Source: GCA-2732755 sp965228265 (GTDB lineage Bacteria > Planctomycetota > Phycisphaerae > Phycisphaerales > UBA1924). Taken from it: DNA of 64,000 bases. The DNA is taken from positions 496,001 to 560,000 of the forward strand of contig OZ245804.1 in NCBI GenBank assembly GCA_965228265.1, read 5' to 3'. Position 1 is the first letter of the stretch. Each line of letters opens with the position of its first letter. The position numbers were made by a program, and so were the translations under genes. The notes under the pieces are model-generated. The model was given only the letters and a program-made list of their open reading frames with translations. It was not told where the DNA came from and ran no database searches. Below, piece by piece: positions 45,500 to 55,104 of the stretch.

Positions 45500-46345
45500 T
45501 CAGTTCTCCAAGACTGCCGACAGCAGATTCAACAAACGACGTCCAGACTTCGACGAAGTAAACACAGCGTCTTGTACTGGGTCTGCATCGCGAGAATCAA
45601 TAAGGAGAACACCCCATCGCTCGCCGTTCACATACACAGCTACGCCTCCAATCACTCTAGCAGAATATTTTTCGCTCTTCACAATAGCAATAGAGTCATT
45701 GGTCCGCTTGGCATATTCTTTGTATGCCTCGTCCGATACGGGCATCATCTCACCGGGTTGCCCGTTTCTTGGATGCAAGTCAGGTAAATTGCGTTGAATA
45801 AGGGATTTCTGGCCACGGCAAAACGCTAAGCCTGCGATGCCCTCACAATGATCCCCGTCCTGGTCGTTGACTCGAAATACACGCCGCGGACGTCGACCCG
45901 ACCGAGGAGCTCGGGCTCTTGGCACAAGTCTATGGGTCCAATTGTGTCCTCCGAAAAATCTTGACCACCATCTGAGCGCAAACCATCGTTTTTGAAGCTG
46001 AAACAAGGTGACTCGATGCTCATGCTCACCCCCCTCAAGCTTGTCCGGGTTGGATTGCCACAACTCAGCACCAAGTTGTTCGAGTATTCGCAACACCGAC
46101 CTCCGCCATGGAGATCCAAAATGATTAAGAAACTCCATTAAAATCAGACAAATAAATGATAATACAGCGCATGCAACCGCACCGACTATATACCATTTTT
46201 GTTCTTTAGGATCGGACGGAAGCAGAAACGGTAAAACGCCTAGTCCTATTGCTCCACCAAATTCTCCTACAGCAATAAGAACTCTGTAGATCCAATGGAT
46301 CCGGATAGGATCCCTCCAACATGTAGGCCATATGGTGTTTGCCAT
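45500..46345 (-). CDS. Two-TM protein with a C-terminal GAF-like domain, first gene of a low-GC cassette
   Basis: The 281-residue protein has two membrane helices (about 21-42 IYRVLIAVGEFGGAIGLGVLPF and 51-71 WYIVGAVACAVLSFICLILM). A basic linker is followed by a GAF-like domain (about 150-281: FRVNDQDGDHCEGIAGLAFCRGQKSLIQRNLPDL, AYKEYAKRTNDSIAIV, VIGGVAVYVNGERWGVLLIDS). The line 46141-46200 has only 21 G+C of 60. The combination of membrane anchor and sensor domain recalls effector proteins of conflict systems, but no nucleotide cyclase or nuclease is adjacent. Confidence 0.7.
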   Translation of the reverse strand: MANTIWPTCWRDPIRIHWIYRVLIAVGEFGGAIGLGVLPFLLPSDPKEQKWYIVGAVACAVLSFICLILMEFLNHFGSPWRRSVLRILEQLGAELWQSNPDKLEGGEHEHRVTLFQLQKRWFALRWWSRFFGGHNWTHRLVPRARAPRSGRRPRRVFRVNDQDGDHCEGIAGLAFCRGQKSLIQRNLPDLHPRNGQPGEMMPVSDEAYKEYAKRTNDSIAIVKSEKYSARVIGGVAVYVNGERWGVLLIDSRDADPVQDAVFTSSKSGRRLLNLLSAVLEN

Positions 46346-46372
46346 GAGGGCCGATTATAGCGACTTTTTGAT

Positions 46373-49180
46373 TTACTTCACAACGCCGCCTTCGCCCGCC
46401 GGCGTCACGGTCACGCTGATCGTGTTGCCCGGCGCGTAGTACTTCGCAAACGCCGCACGCACCTCGTCGGCCGTGAACCTTGCGTAGTCCTCCTCGATCT
46501 GCGCCACGTCGTCGAGGTTCACGCCGCGGTACGTCATGTCGCTGAGGACCCCCGTCCAGTAGCCCGGCTCCTTGAGCTGCTCGTCGAGCTGGTTGAAGAT
46601 CTGCTTGCGAGCCGTCTCGACCTCCCCGCCCGAGGGGCCTTCCTTGGCGAACTCGGCAAACATGTTGCCGATCTCACTGGCGAGCTTGGCCTCGTTGCCC
46701 GGCTTGCACGGCCCGGCCGCGTAGATCGTGCCCATCCCCGGGTACGCCGAAGCAGGTCGGCTCACCGCGCGGATCGAGTACACGAGCTGCTGCTCCTCGC
46801 GGATGCGTTCGACCATCCGTGTCGACAGGATCTGTGTCGCCAGGTTCACCAGACGCACATCCCGCACGTTCGACGCGTCGGGACCGAAGCTGCCCGCCCA
46901 CGCGATCGCCATCTCCGTCTGCGTGTCCATCTGCTCGCTCACCTCGAGCGGCCCCATCGGGCGATCGATCATCCGGTGCTCGTCGAGCGTGTCCTCCGAG
47001 ATCCGCTCCCTCGCCGGCAAGGAACCGATGTACGTCTCCACCAGCTCGATCGCCCGCTCCTTGTCGATGTCGCCCACGACCGACACCTCGATCGGTGCGT
47101 GCTGCACCGTGAAGTCCAGCCAGTTCTGCGCCTCGTCCAGCGTCACACGCTCGACGTCCTCCATCGTCAAAGGCAGCATCCGCACCTCGCCCGCGGGCGA
47201 CGTCGTCTCGCGCAGCAGCTCCTGAAGCTTCGCCTGGGGCGACGTCTCACGCTGCTCGATCGCCTGCTTCTGCGACTCACGCCACTGATCCAGCGCCGCC
47301 TGCTCGATCACAGGCTCCGTCAGCAGCAGGTGCGCCAGCTGCAACGCGGGCTCAAAGTCCGAAGGATTCCCCGAGACCGTCAGCCGAACTGTGTCGTCGC
47401 CGGCGTACCCGAACACACTGGCCTTCTTGCCCGTCATCAGATCGCGCACGTTCGTGCTCGACAGCCCACGCGTCGCCGGCCGGGAGAGCGCCAAAGCCGC
47501 CACGTCCGTGATGCCCCTGGTCGCCTCGCTCTCGAGAATCCGCCCGCCCGCGAGCGTGATCGTGATCGTCGCGCTCTCCTTGCGGTAATCCATCTCGCGG
47601 ACATGCACGCGCACGCCGTTATCGAGCCAGGCCGACCACACGTCCGTCCCGTCGTGCCGCGCAAGCTCCTTCGCCTTGCCGGGCGTCGGGAGCTCTGCCA
47701 TCAGCTCCGTCGGGCGCTCCTCATCGACCTCCGCCTCGGGCGTCACGCTCAGCGCCGCCTCCGCGATCGAGAGCAGCTCGCTCTCCGTCGGCGCATCCTC
47801 GCTCTCGGGAAGCGTCACGAACACCGTCATGTTCTGATCGTCGTACAGATCCAGGAACCGCTGGCTCACCTCTTCGTCCGTGATCGTCGGCACGAGCTCG
47901 CGCACCAGCTCCAAATCCTGAGCCGCCGACGTCAGCGTCTCCCCCGAAGCCACCGCGTTGTTGAACTGCCCGAGGATCGCCCGCGCCGGCAGGGTGCCCT
48001 CCGATTCCGCCGAACGCTCCGCGCCCGCGATCATCGCCTTGCGCGCGTCCTCGATCTCCCGGCTCGTAAACCCGTGCAGCCGCGCCCGGCGCAGCTCGGC
48101 CGCGTTCTCCTCGAGAATCGCCTGCCACGCATCGGGTCGGCCCCCGCCCACGATCATCGACAGACGAAGCGCGTTGAACAGGTCCGCTGCGAACGCGCCC
48201 CCGCCCAGCATCGACATCTCGCCCTCGTTCACCTTCTTCGACAACCGGCGGTTGAACACGCTCGAAGCCAAATTCTCCACCAGCCGATCACGCAGCAGCT
48301 CCTTCGTCGTCACCGGCGGCATCGGCTCGCGGATCCCGATCATCTGCACCTGCGCCTCGCGCAGCTCCGCGTCCGTGATCACCACCGCGCGCAAACCCTC
48401 GTAAGGCGTCAGGTTGATGTCCAGATCCTCGGGCCGCTCCACAAACGCGCCACGTGAGAAGTGGTTCTTGATCTCCTTCACCACGATCTCCGGGTCCGTG
48501 TCCGCCACGACGATCACCGTCATGTTGCTCGGCACGTACCACGTATCCACGTACTGCTGGAAATCCTCGCGATCCACGGACTGGATCGCCTCCTCCGTCC
48601 CGATCGGCAGACGCTCGCCGAACGTCGAGCCCGGCGCCAGCTCCTTGAAGAACGCGTCCTGCACCCGCTGCTGCGCACCCAGACGCGTGCGCTTCTCCTC
48701 GAGAATCACGCCCCGCTCCTCATCGATCTGGTCCGGCAGCAGACTCAGCCCGAACGCCACGTCCGAAAGAAAGAGCATGCCATTGTCGATCGTCGCCGGC
48801 TCCGCGTCGGGAAGCTCCAGGATGTACGTCGTCTGGTTGAAGCTCGTAAACGCGTTCTGGTGACGCCCGAACGTCAGACCGATCGACTCGAAGAACGGGA
48901 TCAGCTCGCCCGGCGGGAAGTTCTCCGAGCCGTTGAACGCCATGTGCTCCAGGAAGTGCGACAGACCACGGATCTCCTCCGTCTCGTTGAGCGAGCCCGT
49001 CGAGATGTGCAGATACATCGCGCTCCGACCCGGCGGGTTCGCGTGCTCCTTGACGATGTAGCCCAGCCCGTTGTCCAGCGTCCCCGTCACGATGTCATCG
49101 CGTGGCGACAAGGGCTGGGCCGAAACCGCCAGAGCCATTCCTGCCGACATCACAAGACCGAGCGTCCGTTGAATCTTCAT
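46373..49180 (-). CDS. M16-family zinc metallopeptidase (insulinase/pitrilysin type), full two-domain form
   Basis: The 935-residue protein starts at ATG 49180 (GGAG upstream; a longer N-terminal extension is non-conserved). A signal peptide (MKIQRTLGLVMSAGMALAVSAQ) precedes the catalytic M16 domain with the inverted zinc motif HFLEH at residues 75-79 and the ERGVILEEKR segment. A second, inactive M16 domain pair follows (LDNGVRVHVREMDY onward, REEQQLVYSIRAVSRPASAYPGMG). Such secreted peptidases trim peptides in the periplasm. It borders the low-GC cassette. Confidence 0.9.
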   Translation of the reverse strand: MKIQRTLGLVMSAGMALAVSAQPLSPRDDIVTGTLDNGLGYIVKEHANPPGRSAMYLHISTGSLNETEEIRGLSHFLEHMAFNGSENFPPGELIPFFESIGLTFGRHQNAFTSFNQTTYILELPDAEPATIDNGMLFLSDVAFGLSLLPDQIDEERGVILEEKRTRLGAQQRVQDAFFKELAPGSTFGERLPIGTEEAIQSVDREDFQQYVDTWYVPSNMTVIVVADTDPEIVVKEIKNHFSRGAFVERPEDLDINLTPYEGLRAVVITDAELREAQVQMIGIREPMPPVTTKELLRDRLVENLASSVFNRRLSKKVNEGEMSMLGGGAFAADLFNALRLSMIVGGGRPDAWQAILEENAAELRRARLHGFTSREIEDARKAMIAGAERSAESEGTLPARAILGQFNNAVASGETLTSAAQDLELVRELVPTITDEEVSQRFLDLYDDQNMTVFVTLPESEDAPTESELLSIAEAALSVTPEAEVDEERPTELMAELPTPGKAKELARHDGTDVWSAWLDNGVRVHVREMDYRKESATITITLAGGRILESEATRGITDVAALALSRPATRGLSSTNVRDLMTGKKASVFGYAGDDTVRLTVSGNPSDFEPALQLAHLLLTEPVIEQAALDQWRESQKQAIEQRETSPQAKLQELLRETTSPAGEVRMLPLTMEDVERVTLDEAQNWLDFTVQHAPIEVSVVGDIDKERAIELVETYIGSLPARERISEDTLDEHRMIDRPMGPLEVSEQMDTQTEMAIAWAGSFGPDASNVRDVRLVNLATQILSTRMVERIREEQQLVYSIRAVSRPASAYPGMGTIYAAGPCKPGNEAKLASEIGNMFAEFAKEGPSGGEVETARKQIFNQLDEQLKEPGYWTGVLSDMTYRGVNLDDVAQIEEDYARFTADEVRAAFAKYYAPGNTISVTVTPAGEGGVVK

Positions 49181-49371
49181 GCGTATCTCCGCCTGGCGTG
49201 CGCACACTCCCCATCGCCGAGCGCCGCCGGTTCTCTACAAGCCTACCCGGCCAAACCACGTATGTTGCATTCCCGCCCCCTCTCACCGAGGAGAACGCCC
49301 TGGGCCAGATCAGACAACGAGCGAGACTCCAAAGTCGCTGTCCCACGACAGCCCCAGCCGGGCCCCCGCCT

Positions 49372-52300
49372 CTACTCCGCGCCGCCCATCAGAAGTTCGC
49401 ACTGTCCCCCGCACCCCTTCTTGGGCACAAATTCACCAGCCAGAATCCCCTCGATCGCCTTGTCGATCGCCTTGCGGACTTTCTTGTGGTCGATCTCGCC
49501 CAGCCCGATCACGCCCCGCTCGCCCGTCGCAAAGAGCCAGTACTCCGCGCTGCCCGAGAGCTCGTCGATCGGCATGCCCAGCTTCGCCGCCAGCGCCATC
49601 GCGTAGATCCCAAGCTGCAGATCGTCTTTCTTCGGCTCGCGCAGCTTGTTCCACGCCTGGCCCGTCTTGTAGTCCACGATCCGGAACCCCTCGGCCAGCC
49701 GGTCCACGCGGTCCAGCTTCGCCGAGAATCTGTGCGCCCCCTCATCCGCACCCGCGCGCTCGTACGCGAACGGCGCATTCTCCTCGAGCAGGATCACCTC
49801 CGCGCTCTCGTCGTGCAGCTTCTCGTACCCGAGCCGCAGCTGCGCCTCGATCTGATCCAGCTGCGACGCCTCCACCCCGCGCACACGTCGGCTCTCGAAC
49901 ACGAACAACTCGCGCGCGATCCCGATCAGATCATCGAGCGTCGGCTTCGTCTCGCCCTCGACGTCCGCGTCGCTCCAGCGCCTGTAAAACCGCTCCAGAG
50001 CCGCGTGCGCGACCGTGCCCACGATCTGCTGACTCGTGCCCGGCTCGACCATCCCGAGCACGTACCGCAGATAAAAACACGCCGGGCAGCGGCGATACTG
50101 ATCGACCTTCGAATAACTCAATTCCAGCGGGGCCGTCAGCCGACGCAGCCCCGTGCCCTGACCCGACAACTCGATCGCGCCCTCGATCTGCTGCGCCAGC
50201 TCGTCCGCGTACGCGTCCGTCCCCGCGAGCCACGCCGGCACAGCTAGGCCCGTCTCCACCGCACGCACGATCGCCAGCCGACGCGCCGACCGACCAAGCT
50301 CGTCCCCGATCGCGTCCAGCGCGCTCTCATCGGCGATCCCGTCTTCCGCGCGGTCCAGCGCCGCCGCAGCCGCCTTCCGAGCCGTGCGCCTCGCGTCGGC
50401 GATCACGCGCGAGCGGATCTCCCGCTCGGTGCCCGCCGAGCCGCTCTCCGCCGAGAGCGCATCGCCCCCGCGCAGCACGACCCCCGACTCGCCCGCCTGC
50501 GCAACGACCGACTCGCCCTCGTAGAGCGCCACCGACTCGCCCCGCTCGTCCGGGCCCATCGGCGCCTTGCCTCGCCACGCCAGCTCCTGGAACAGGTGCA
50601 TCGAGCCGCTGCGCGTCCTGGCACGCTTGCTCAGCAGCACGAGCCGGCGCTCGGCTCGGGTGCACGCGACATAGAAAAGCCGGCGAACCTCGTCCTGCTC
50701 GCGCTCATTGGCGGAGCGCTCGTCCGCCTCGAACGCACCGAGCGCCGCAGGCAGACACGGGCCCTCGCGCTTCATGACCTGACCGAAACACCCGGCCGCC
50801 GCGCCGATCCTCGGCACAAACACCGTGTCAAACTCCAGCCCCTTCGACGCGTGCGCCGTCAGCAGCTTCACGCCCTCGGCCGACAGCTCCGCCTCGTCCT
50901 CCGAAGCCTTGCTCTCAAAGCTCGCAAGACCCTGCGCCTGCTCGTCCGCGTCCAGCTCCTCGTAGTACCGCTGGAACGACGCCAGATCGCCCGGCGCATC
51001 GATCCGCGCCTGCAGCGTGCGCACAAACCCGATGAATGTCGCAAGCGCCCGCACCCGACGCGCTTCCTCCCTCGGGCTCGGCAGCTCCCGGTGCGCCACA
51101 CCCGTGCGCTCGATGATCAGACGAACCATCTCCTCGGCGCTCCGCACCGCCGCCTCGGCCACAAACTCCGCGAGCAACTCAGACAACCGCCCCAGACCCG
51201 CGTGCTCCTCGGCACGCTCGGCCAGAAAAGCCCCGACCGACATCGGCTCGGCCCCCTCGACACGCGCCTGACGCTCGTGCGACGCGTACGCCGACACCAG
51301 AGACACCGCTAGCTCCGGCGGCAACGCCACCGGCGGGCGCACAAGCAGACGCATCACCCAGGGCCCGGGCACACCCGTCACCAGACCGATCCACGCCTTC
51401 ACGTCCAGGACCGCCTCGTCCTCCTCGTACCGCTTCGTCTGCGAGAAATCGACCGGGATCCCCTCGAGTTCGAGCGCCCTTCCGATCTCCGACACCGTCG
51501 TGTGCGAGCGACCGATCACCGCGATGCGCGACAGATCCCGTCCCTCGTGCTCGGCCAGATCCTTCAGGATCATCGCCGCGATCGTGACCCCCTCCTCCGC
51601 CGGCCCCGCGACATGCACCGCCTCGACCTGCCCCGGCGCATCCTCAAAGACCCGGCGCGCCTGAATCTCTTTCTCCGGCTCGAAGCGATCGTGAGACGCG
51701 GAGATCACACGATGAGCCGTCGTCAGCACCGCCTCGCTCGAGCGATAATTCTCGGTCAGCGTGACGACCTCGGCCCCCCGCCAGATCTCGGCGAAGTGCT
51801 GGAACGCGCGGTCGTCCGAGCCCCGGAAGCCATAAATCGCCTGGTCGTCGTCGCCGACCACGCAGATATCCCGGTTCTTGCCGGGCGGCGAAAGCTCGCG
51901 CAAAAACGCCAGCTGCGCGCCGTTCACATCCTGGAACTCGTCCACCACCACATGCCGAAGCTCATCCAGAATCCACGCCCGCGCGCGCTCAGACTCGCGC
52001 AGCACGCGGATCGGGAGCATGATGTAGTCGTCAAACCCGAGCAGCCCGCGATCGAGACGGATCCGCTCGAAGTGCGCGTAGATGGCCGAGCTTGCCGACA
52101 GTTCCTCCGCGTTGATGCGCTCGGCGGCCGCCCGCTCGTCGTCCCAATCGTCCGAGCCCTCCTGCTCGTTGATCCACTCCATCCACCTCGTGGCGAGCTT
52201 CATGCTTTCATCCGCAAATACCGCCGACGTGCGCAGATACTCGATCCACGCCCACGCCCGTGTGACCAGCGCATCCACCCCGCCGTCGGCCAGCAGCGCG

Positions 52301-52719
52301 CCCGGCACACGCCCCTCGTCGATCGCCAGCCGACTCGCCTCGCGCAGCATGCGCTTGCGCTGCACCGAGTCCATCAGCTCCGACCGCCCCGGCACACCGA
52401 TCGTGTCGCCCCAGCGGCCAAGGATCCTCCGCCCGAGACTGTGAAACGTCCCCACGCTCACCTGCGAGGCGGGCGATTCGCCAATGAGCACCCCCAAGCG
52501 CTCGCGCATCTCCTTGGCGGCTTTGACCGTGAACGTCACCGCCGCGATCGACTCGGGACGCGAGCCGTCGCGATCGATCAGTCTGGCGATGCGATGCGTG
52601 ATCACGCGCGTCTTGCCCGTGCCCGGACCCGCGAGCACCGCGACCGGCCCGGCGTCATAGCTCACCGCCTCGCGCTGGGCGGCGTTGAGCCCCTCGGACC
52701 AGTGGGCCCTACTCGTCAC
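49372..52719 (-). CDS. UvrD/Rep-family helicase fused to a C-terminal RecB-like nuclease with Fe-S cysteines
   Basis: The 1115-residue protein has a UvrD-type SF1 helicase: Walker A LAGPGTGKTRVITHRIARL (near 30), FTVKAAKEMRERL, TFHSLGRRIL, VVDEFQDVN, VGDDDQAIYGFRGSD, LTENYRSSEAV and ASKGLEFDTVFVPRIG. From about residue 880 follows a PD-(D/E)XK RecB-type nuclease (YRRCPACFYLRYVLG; AKLDRVDRLAEGFRIVDYKTG near 1000-1020) and a C-terminal CGGQC, giving the cysteine ligands of AddB/Cas4-like Fe-S nucleases. It appears to be a single-chain end-processing helicase-nuclease. It overlaps rsmD by 11 bases. Confidence 0.9.
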   Translation of the reverse strand: MTSRAHWSEGLNAAQREAVSYDAGPVAVLAGPGTGKTRVITHRIARLIDRDGSRPESIAAVTFTVKAAKEMRERLGVLIGESPASQVSVGTFHSLGRRILGRWGDTIGVPGRSELMDSVQRKRMLREASRLAIDEGRVPGALLADGGVDALVTRAWAWIEYLRTSAVFADESMKLATRWMEWINEQEGSDDWDDERAAAERINAEELSASSAIYAHFERIRLDRGLLGFDDYIMLPIRVLRESERARAWILDELRHVVVDEFQDVNGAQLAFLRELSPPGKNRDICVVGDDDQAIYGFRGSDDRAFQHFAEIWRGAEVVTLTENYRSSEAVLTTAHRVISASHDRFEPEKEIQARRVFEDAPGQVEAVHVAGPAEEGVTIAAMILKDLAEHEGRDLSRIAVIGRSHTTVSEIGRALELEGIPVDFSQTKRYEEDEAVLDVKAWIGLVTGVPGPWVMRLLVRPPVALPPELAVSLVSAYASHERQARVEGAEPMSVGAFLAERAEEHAGLGRLSELLAEFVAEAAVRSAEEMVRLIIERTGVAHRELPSPREEARRVRALATFIGFVRTLQARIDAPGDLASFQRYYEELDADEQAQGLASFESKASEDEAELSAEGVKLLTAHASKGLEFDTVFVPRIGAAAGCFGQVMKREGPCLPAALGAFEADERSANEREQDEVRRLFYVACTRAERRLVLLSKRARTRSGSMHLFQELAWRGKAPMGPDERGESVALYEGESVVAQAGESGVVLRGGDALSAESGSAGTEREIRSRVIADARRTARKAAAAALDRAEDGIADESALDAIGDELGRSARRLAIVRAVETGLAVPAWLAGTDAYADELAQQIEGAIELSGQGTGLRRLTAPLELSYSKVDQYRRCPACFYLRYVLGMVEPGTSQQIVGTVAHAALERFYRRWSDADVEGETKPTLDDLIGIARELFVFESRRVRGVEASQLDQIEAQLRLGYEKLHDESAEVILLEENAPFAYERAGADEGAHRFSAKLDRVDRLAEGFRIVDYKTGQAWNKLREPKKDDLQLGIYAMALAAKLGMPIDELSGSAEYWLFATGERGVIGLGEIDHKKVRKAIDKAIEGILAGEFVPKKGCGGQCELLMGGAE

Positions 52720-53350
52720 CGGCGGCGTCCTTGTCGCGCATGTACAGATGAATCGCGGTCGTGCCGTACTCGTGCGTCTCGGGCCCGAGGGCGCCCTCGA
52801 CCTTCAGGCTGGGCTCGGCGAAGATGCTGCGCACCTTGTCGTCGACTTCTTCAGACCCGACAACATGCTTGAAGGGCCAGGGTGTGCGCAGGACCGCGTA
52901 GCCCTCGTCGTCGAGATTCTGGATGAGCCTGCCGAACTGCTTGATCACGCGCGGGTAGGTCTCGGGGTCTTCGACGAGCTTGTAGGGCGGATCGAAAAAG
53001 ATCAGGTGCACTGGCCTCGGGCAGCGCGCCAGAGCCGCGGCTCCGAGCGCGTCGGCCTTCACGGGCTCGGCCCGCTCGCCCGCGCCGACGTGATCGATGT
53101 TCTTCTGCAGCACCTGCATGACGTTCTTGTCACGCTCGATGAAGACGCACCGCTTGGCGCCCCGGCTGATCGCCTCGAGGCCGATCGCGCCCGAACCCGC
53201 GAAGCCGTCGTAACACTCCTGCCCCTCGACATGGCCGCGGAGAAGGTTGAAAAGGGCCTCCTTGACCAGGTCGGGGATGGGCCTTGTGGGCATTTTCTCC
53301 GAGGGGCCAAAGAGACGCTTGCGTTTGAACTCGCCACCGATAATGCGCAT
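52709..53350 (-). CDS. rsmD: 16S rRNA (guanine-966-N2)-methyltransferase RsmD
   Basis: The 213-residue protein starts at ATG 53350 with MRIIGGEFKRKRLFGPSEKMPTRPIPDLVKEALFNLLRG, the RsmD opening. The SAM-binding strand is FAGSGAIGLEAISRGA, and the catalytic FFDPPYKLV motif (N-methyltransferase) follows. The upstream UvrD-nuclease gene overlaps its end. It modifies G966 in the 30S subunit. Confidence 0.9.
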   Translation of the reverse strand: MRIIGGEFKRKRLFGPSEKMPTRPIPDLVKEALFNLLRGHVEGQECYDGFAGSGAIGLEAISRGAKRCVFIERDKNVMQVLQKNIDHVGAGERAEPVKADALGAAALARCPRPVHLIFFDPPYKLVEDPETYPRVIKQFGRLIQNLDDEGYAVLRTPWPFKHVVGSEEVDDKVRSIFAEPSLKVEGALGPETHEYGTTAIHLYMRDKDAAGDE

Positions 53351-53451
53351 AGGGATCAGCAAAGCCGATCGGGAGGGGCGGGTCAAGTTGAGGCGAAGAA
53401 GTGGTCACCCCTCTGCCCGGCTCATTCCCGGCCGAGCGGGGGAGGAAACGC

Positions 53452-54153
53452 TCAATTCATAAGAGCATTGATCGAGGCGAAGAGGGCGTCGTCGGCGACA
53501 GCCTCGGGGTCTTCGAGCAGGCGAGAGATCGGGCCGGCGATGACCGGGGGGCTCTCGACACCAGAAACCACGCGCCAGAAGGGCTCGTCCGCACCGTCGC
53601 TGAGCCACCTGCGGAGCTGACCCGATTCCATATCCGCGTAGCCGCGCAGGTCCTCGCCCCCGATGTAGACCACACGGGTGACGAGCAGGTAATCGTCGCT
53701 GGCGAACTCGGCCTCGGCGGCCACGCCCGCGATGGCGTCGGCGAGGCGTCCGAACAGCTCCTCGTCCGCGCGGATCATCGCGTCCGCGTCGTGCCAGACG
53801 ATGAAGCGGTTCCGCAGAGGCGGGCGTCCCGGAATGACGGGCTGGGCACGCAGACGGGCAACAACGCCGCTCGGGCCATCGATTCGGCGGCGCATCGGGG
53901 CCTCGCCGGGGATCGAACGCTCGAGCTGGTAGCAGAGGCCGTCGAGATCGGTGACATCGCGTCCGAAGATCGGGATGACCTGTGCGTCGTGGATGCCGGC
54001 GAGGAACGCGGCCAGACCCGCAGCGAACGAGGCCCGCTCGCCGGACTGGTTTGACCAGGCTGCGAGGTGGTGCTCGTCGAGCACGCGGGCAAGCTCGGCT
54101 TGCCAGCCCCGCATGGGTGAACCCGGAACAGAATGGCCGCGCAGTAATTCCAT
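53452..54153 (-). CDS. Conserved-looking hypothetical protein
   Basis: From ATG 54153 the product is 233 residues, cytoplasmic in look: RGWQAELARVLDEHHLAAWSNQSGERASFAAGLAAFLAG, VIPIFGRDVTDLDGLCYQLERSIPGE, then RFIVWHDADAMIRADEELFGRLADAIAGVAAEAEFASDDYLLVTRVVYIGGEDLR. The alternating strand/helix pattern with IVWHDAD hints at a Rossmann-like or AAA-related fold without a P-loop. No ribosome site is evident, and upstream ATGs are in less conserved sequence. I do not recognise the family. Confidence 0.6.
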   Translation of the reverse strand: MELLRGHSVPGSPMRGWQAELARVLDEHHLAAWSNQSGERASFAAGLAAFLAGIHDAQVIPIFGRDVTDLDGLCYQLERSIPGEAPMRRRIDGPSGVVARLRAQPVIPGRPPLRNRFIVWHDADAMIRADEELFGRLADAIAGVAAEAEFASDDYLLVTRVVYIGGEDLRGYADMESGQLRRWLSDGADEPFWRVVSGVESPPVIAGPISRLLEDPEAVADDALFASINALMN

Positions 54154-54423
54154 CGCGCCAAAGTCACGCCCATTTCGGGGCGTCCTCTCCGACGACACGG
54201 CTACCGCACGACCGTTCGCTCTTGATCCAGACAACGCGTACGCCCCCACTCAGGGCGACCCGTTTCCCACGTCTGACAGCCAGACCATGCGCCGGAAACA
54301 AGCCCCTGCAACCCATTCGATCGGTTCAGCCGTAAAAAGCCCTCCAATCTGGGGCGATACCCTGCCCCGTTTGACATTTTCTTGTTCGGACACGCACTGG
54401 ACCGTGGTGTCCTTCAATACGCC
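54154..54423. other. Divergent intergenic region
   Basis: This stretch separates two divergent genes of unknown function. GGGGC and GCCCC arms near 54351-54368 form a small hairpin, and TTGACA occurs at 54371-54376 without a matching -10 box downstream. No ORF or RNA gene is convincing. Confidence 0.3.
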
Positions 54424-55098
54424 ATGCCCAAAGCCCTCTTCCACAGCCGACCCATCTTCGCAGCCATCGTGCTGGGGCTCGCCTCGATCACGCCGCTGGC
54501 CGGGTGCGACAACGCCGAGGCCCGGCTCGACATCATCTATTCGGGCGTAGCGCGCAACGGGCGGGCCGCGACCTTCGGCAACCTCAAGCGCGAATTCGAC
54601 GCGGGCAACATCACCTTCGAGAGCGCGATGATCCGGGCCGAGGAGATGCTCCAGGCGGGCGATGCGGACGCGGTCGCCTTCGCGGGCGCGGTGCTCGATC
54701 TGTCGGAGGCCATCGAGGACAAGTTCCCCACCGGCGGCGAGTTCGAGCTGTTCTGGAGGCGCCTCGGCAGGCTCGCCTACACCTCGGCGCACGCGGCCTT
54801 CGAGGCGGGCGACTACGAGACGGGCTCGATGCTCGTGCTCGCCGGCCCCGATCGGTGGAAGCGGGACCCGTACTGGATCGCCTACCCGAACCACGAGATT
54901 CTCGTCGCCCTGGCGATGGCGTACGAGGGCAACGCGCGGGGCGGGATCGCACTGCTCAGCCAGCGCACGCCCCAGCCGGACGAGTACAAAGAGGCCATCC
55001 AGACCATCGCGGAGATTCAGCGGCGTCAGCAGCAGGCAAGAGATCGCGCCGCCGAGAACGAAGCCGAAAGCGAATCAGAGAGCGAAGAGGGCGGGTGA
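54424..55098 (+). CDS. Lipoprotein of unknown function, helical
   Basis: From ATG 54424 the product is 224 residues with a lipoprotein signal (IFAAIVLGLASITPLAGC, cysteine near 23). A helical body follows (LDIIYSGVARNGRAATFGNLKREFDAGNITFESAMIRAEEMLQAGDADAVAFAGAVLDLSEAIED). It ends in an acidic/basic Gln-Arg-Glu-rich tail (IQRRQQQARDRAAENEAESESESEEGG). Repeats of about 34 residues would suit TPR-like folding, but none is clear. Function unknown. Confidence 0.65.
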   Translation: MPKALFHSRPIFAAIVLGLASITPLAGCDNAEARLDIIYSGVARNGRAATFGNLKREFDAGNITFESAMIRAEEMLQAGDADAVAFAGAVLDLSEAIEDKFPTGGEFELFWRRLGRLAYTSAHAAFEAGDYETGSMLVLAGPDRWKRDPYWIAYPNHEILVALAMAYEGNARGGIALLSQRTPQPDEYKEAIQTIAEIQRRQQQARDRAAENEAESESESEEGG

Positions 55099-55104
55099 AT
55101 ACGC

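Noticed and set aside
54371..54376. TTGACA as a -35 box for the 54424 gene
   Set aside because: No -10-like hexamer at 16-18 bases downstream.
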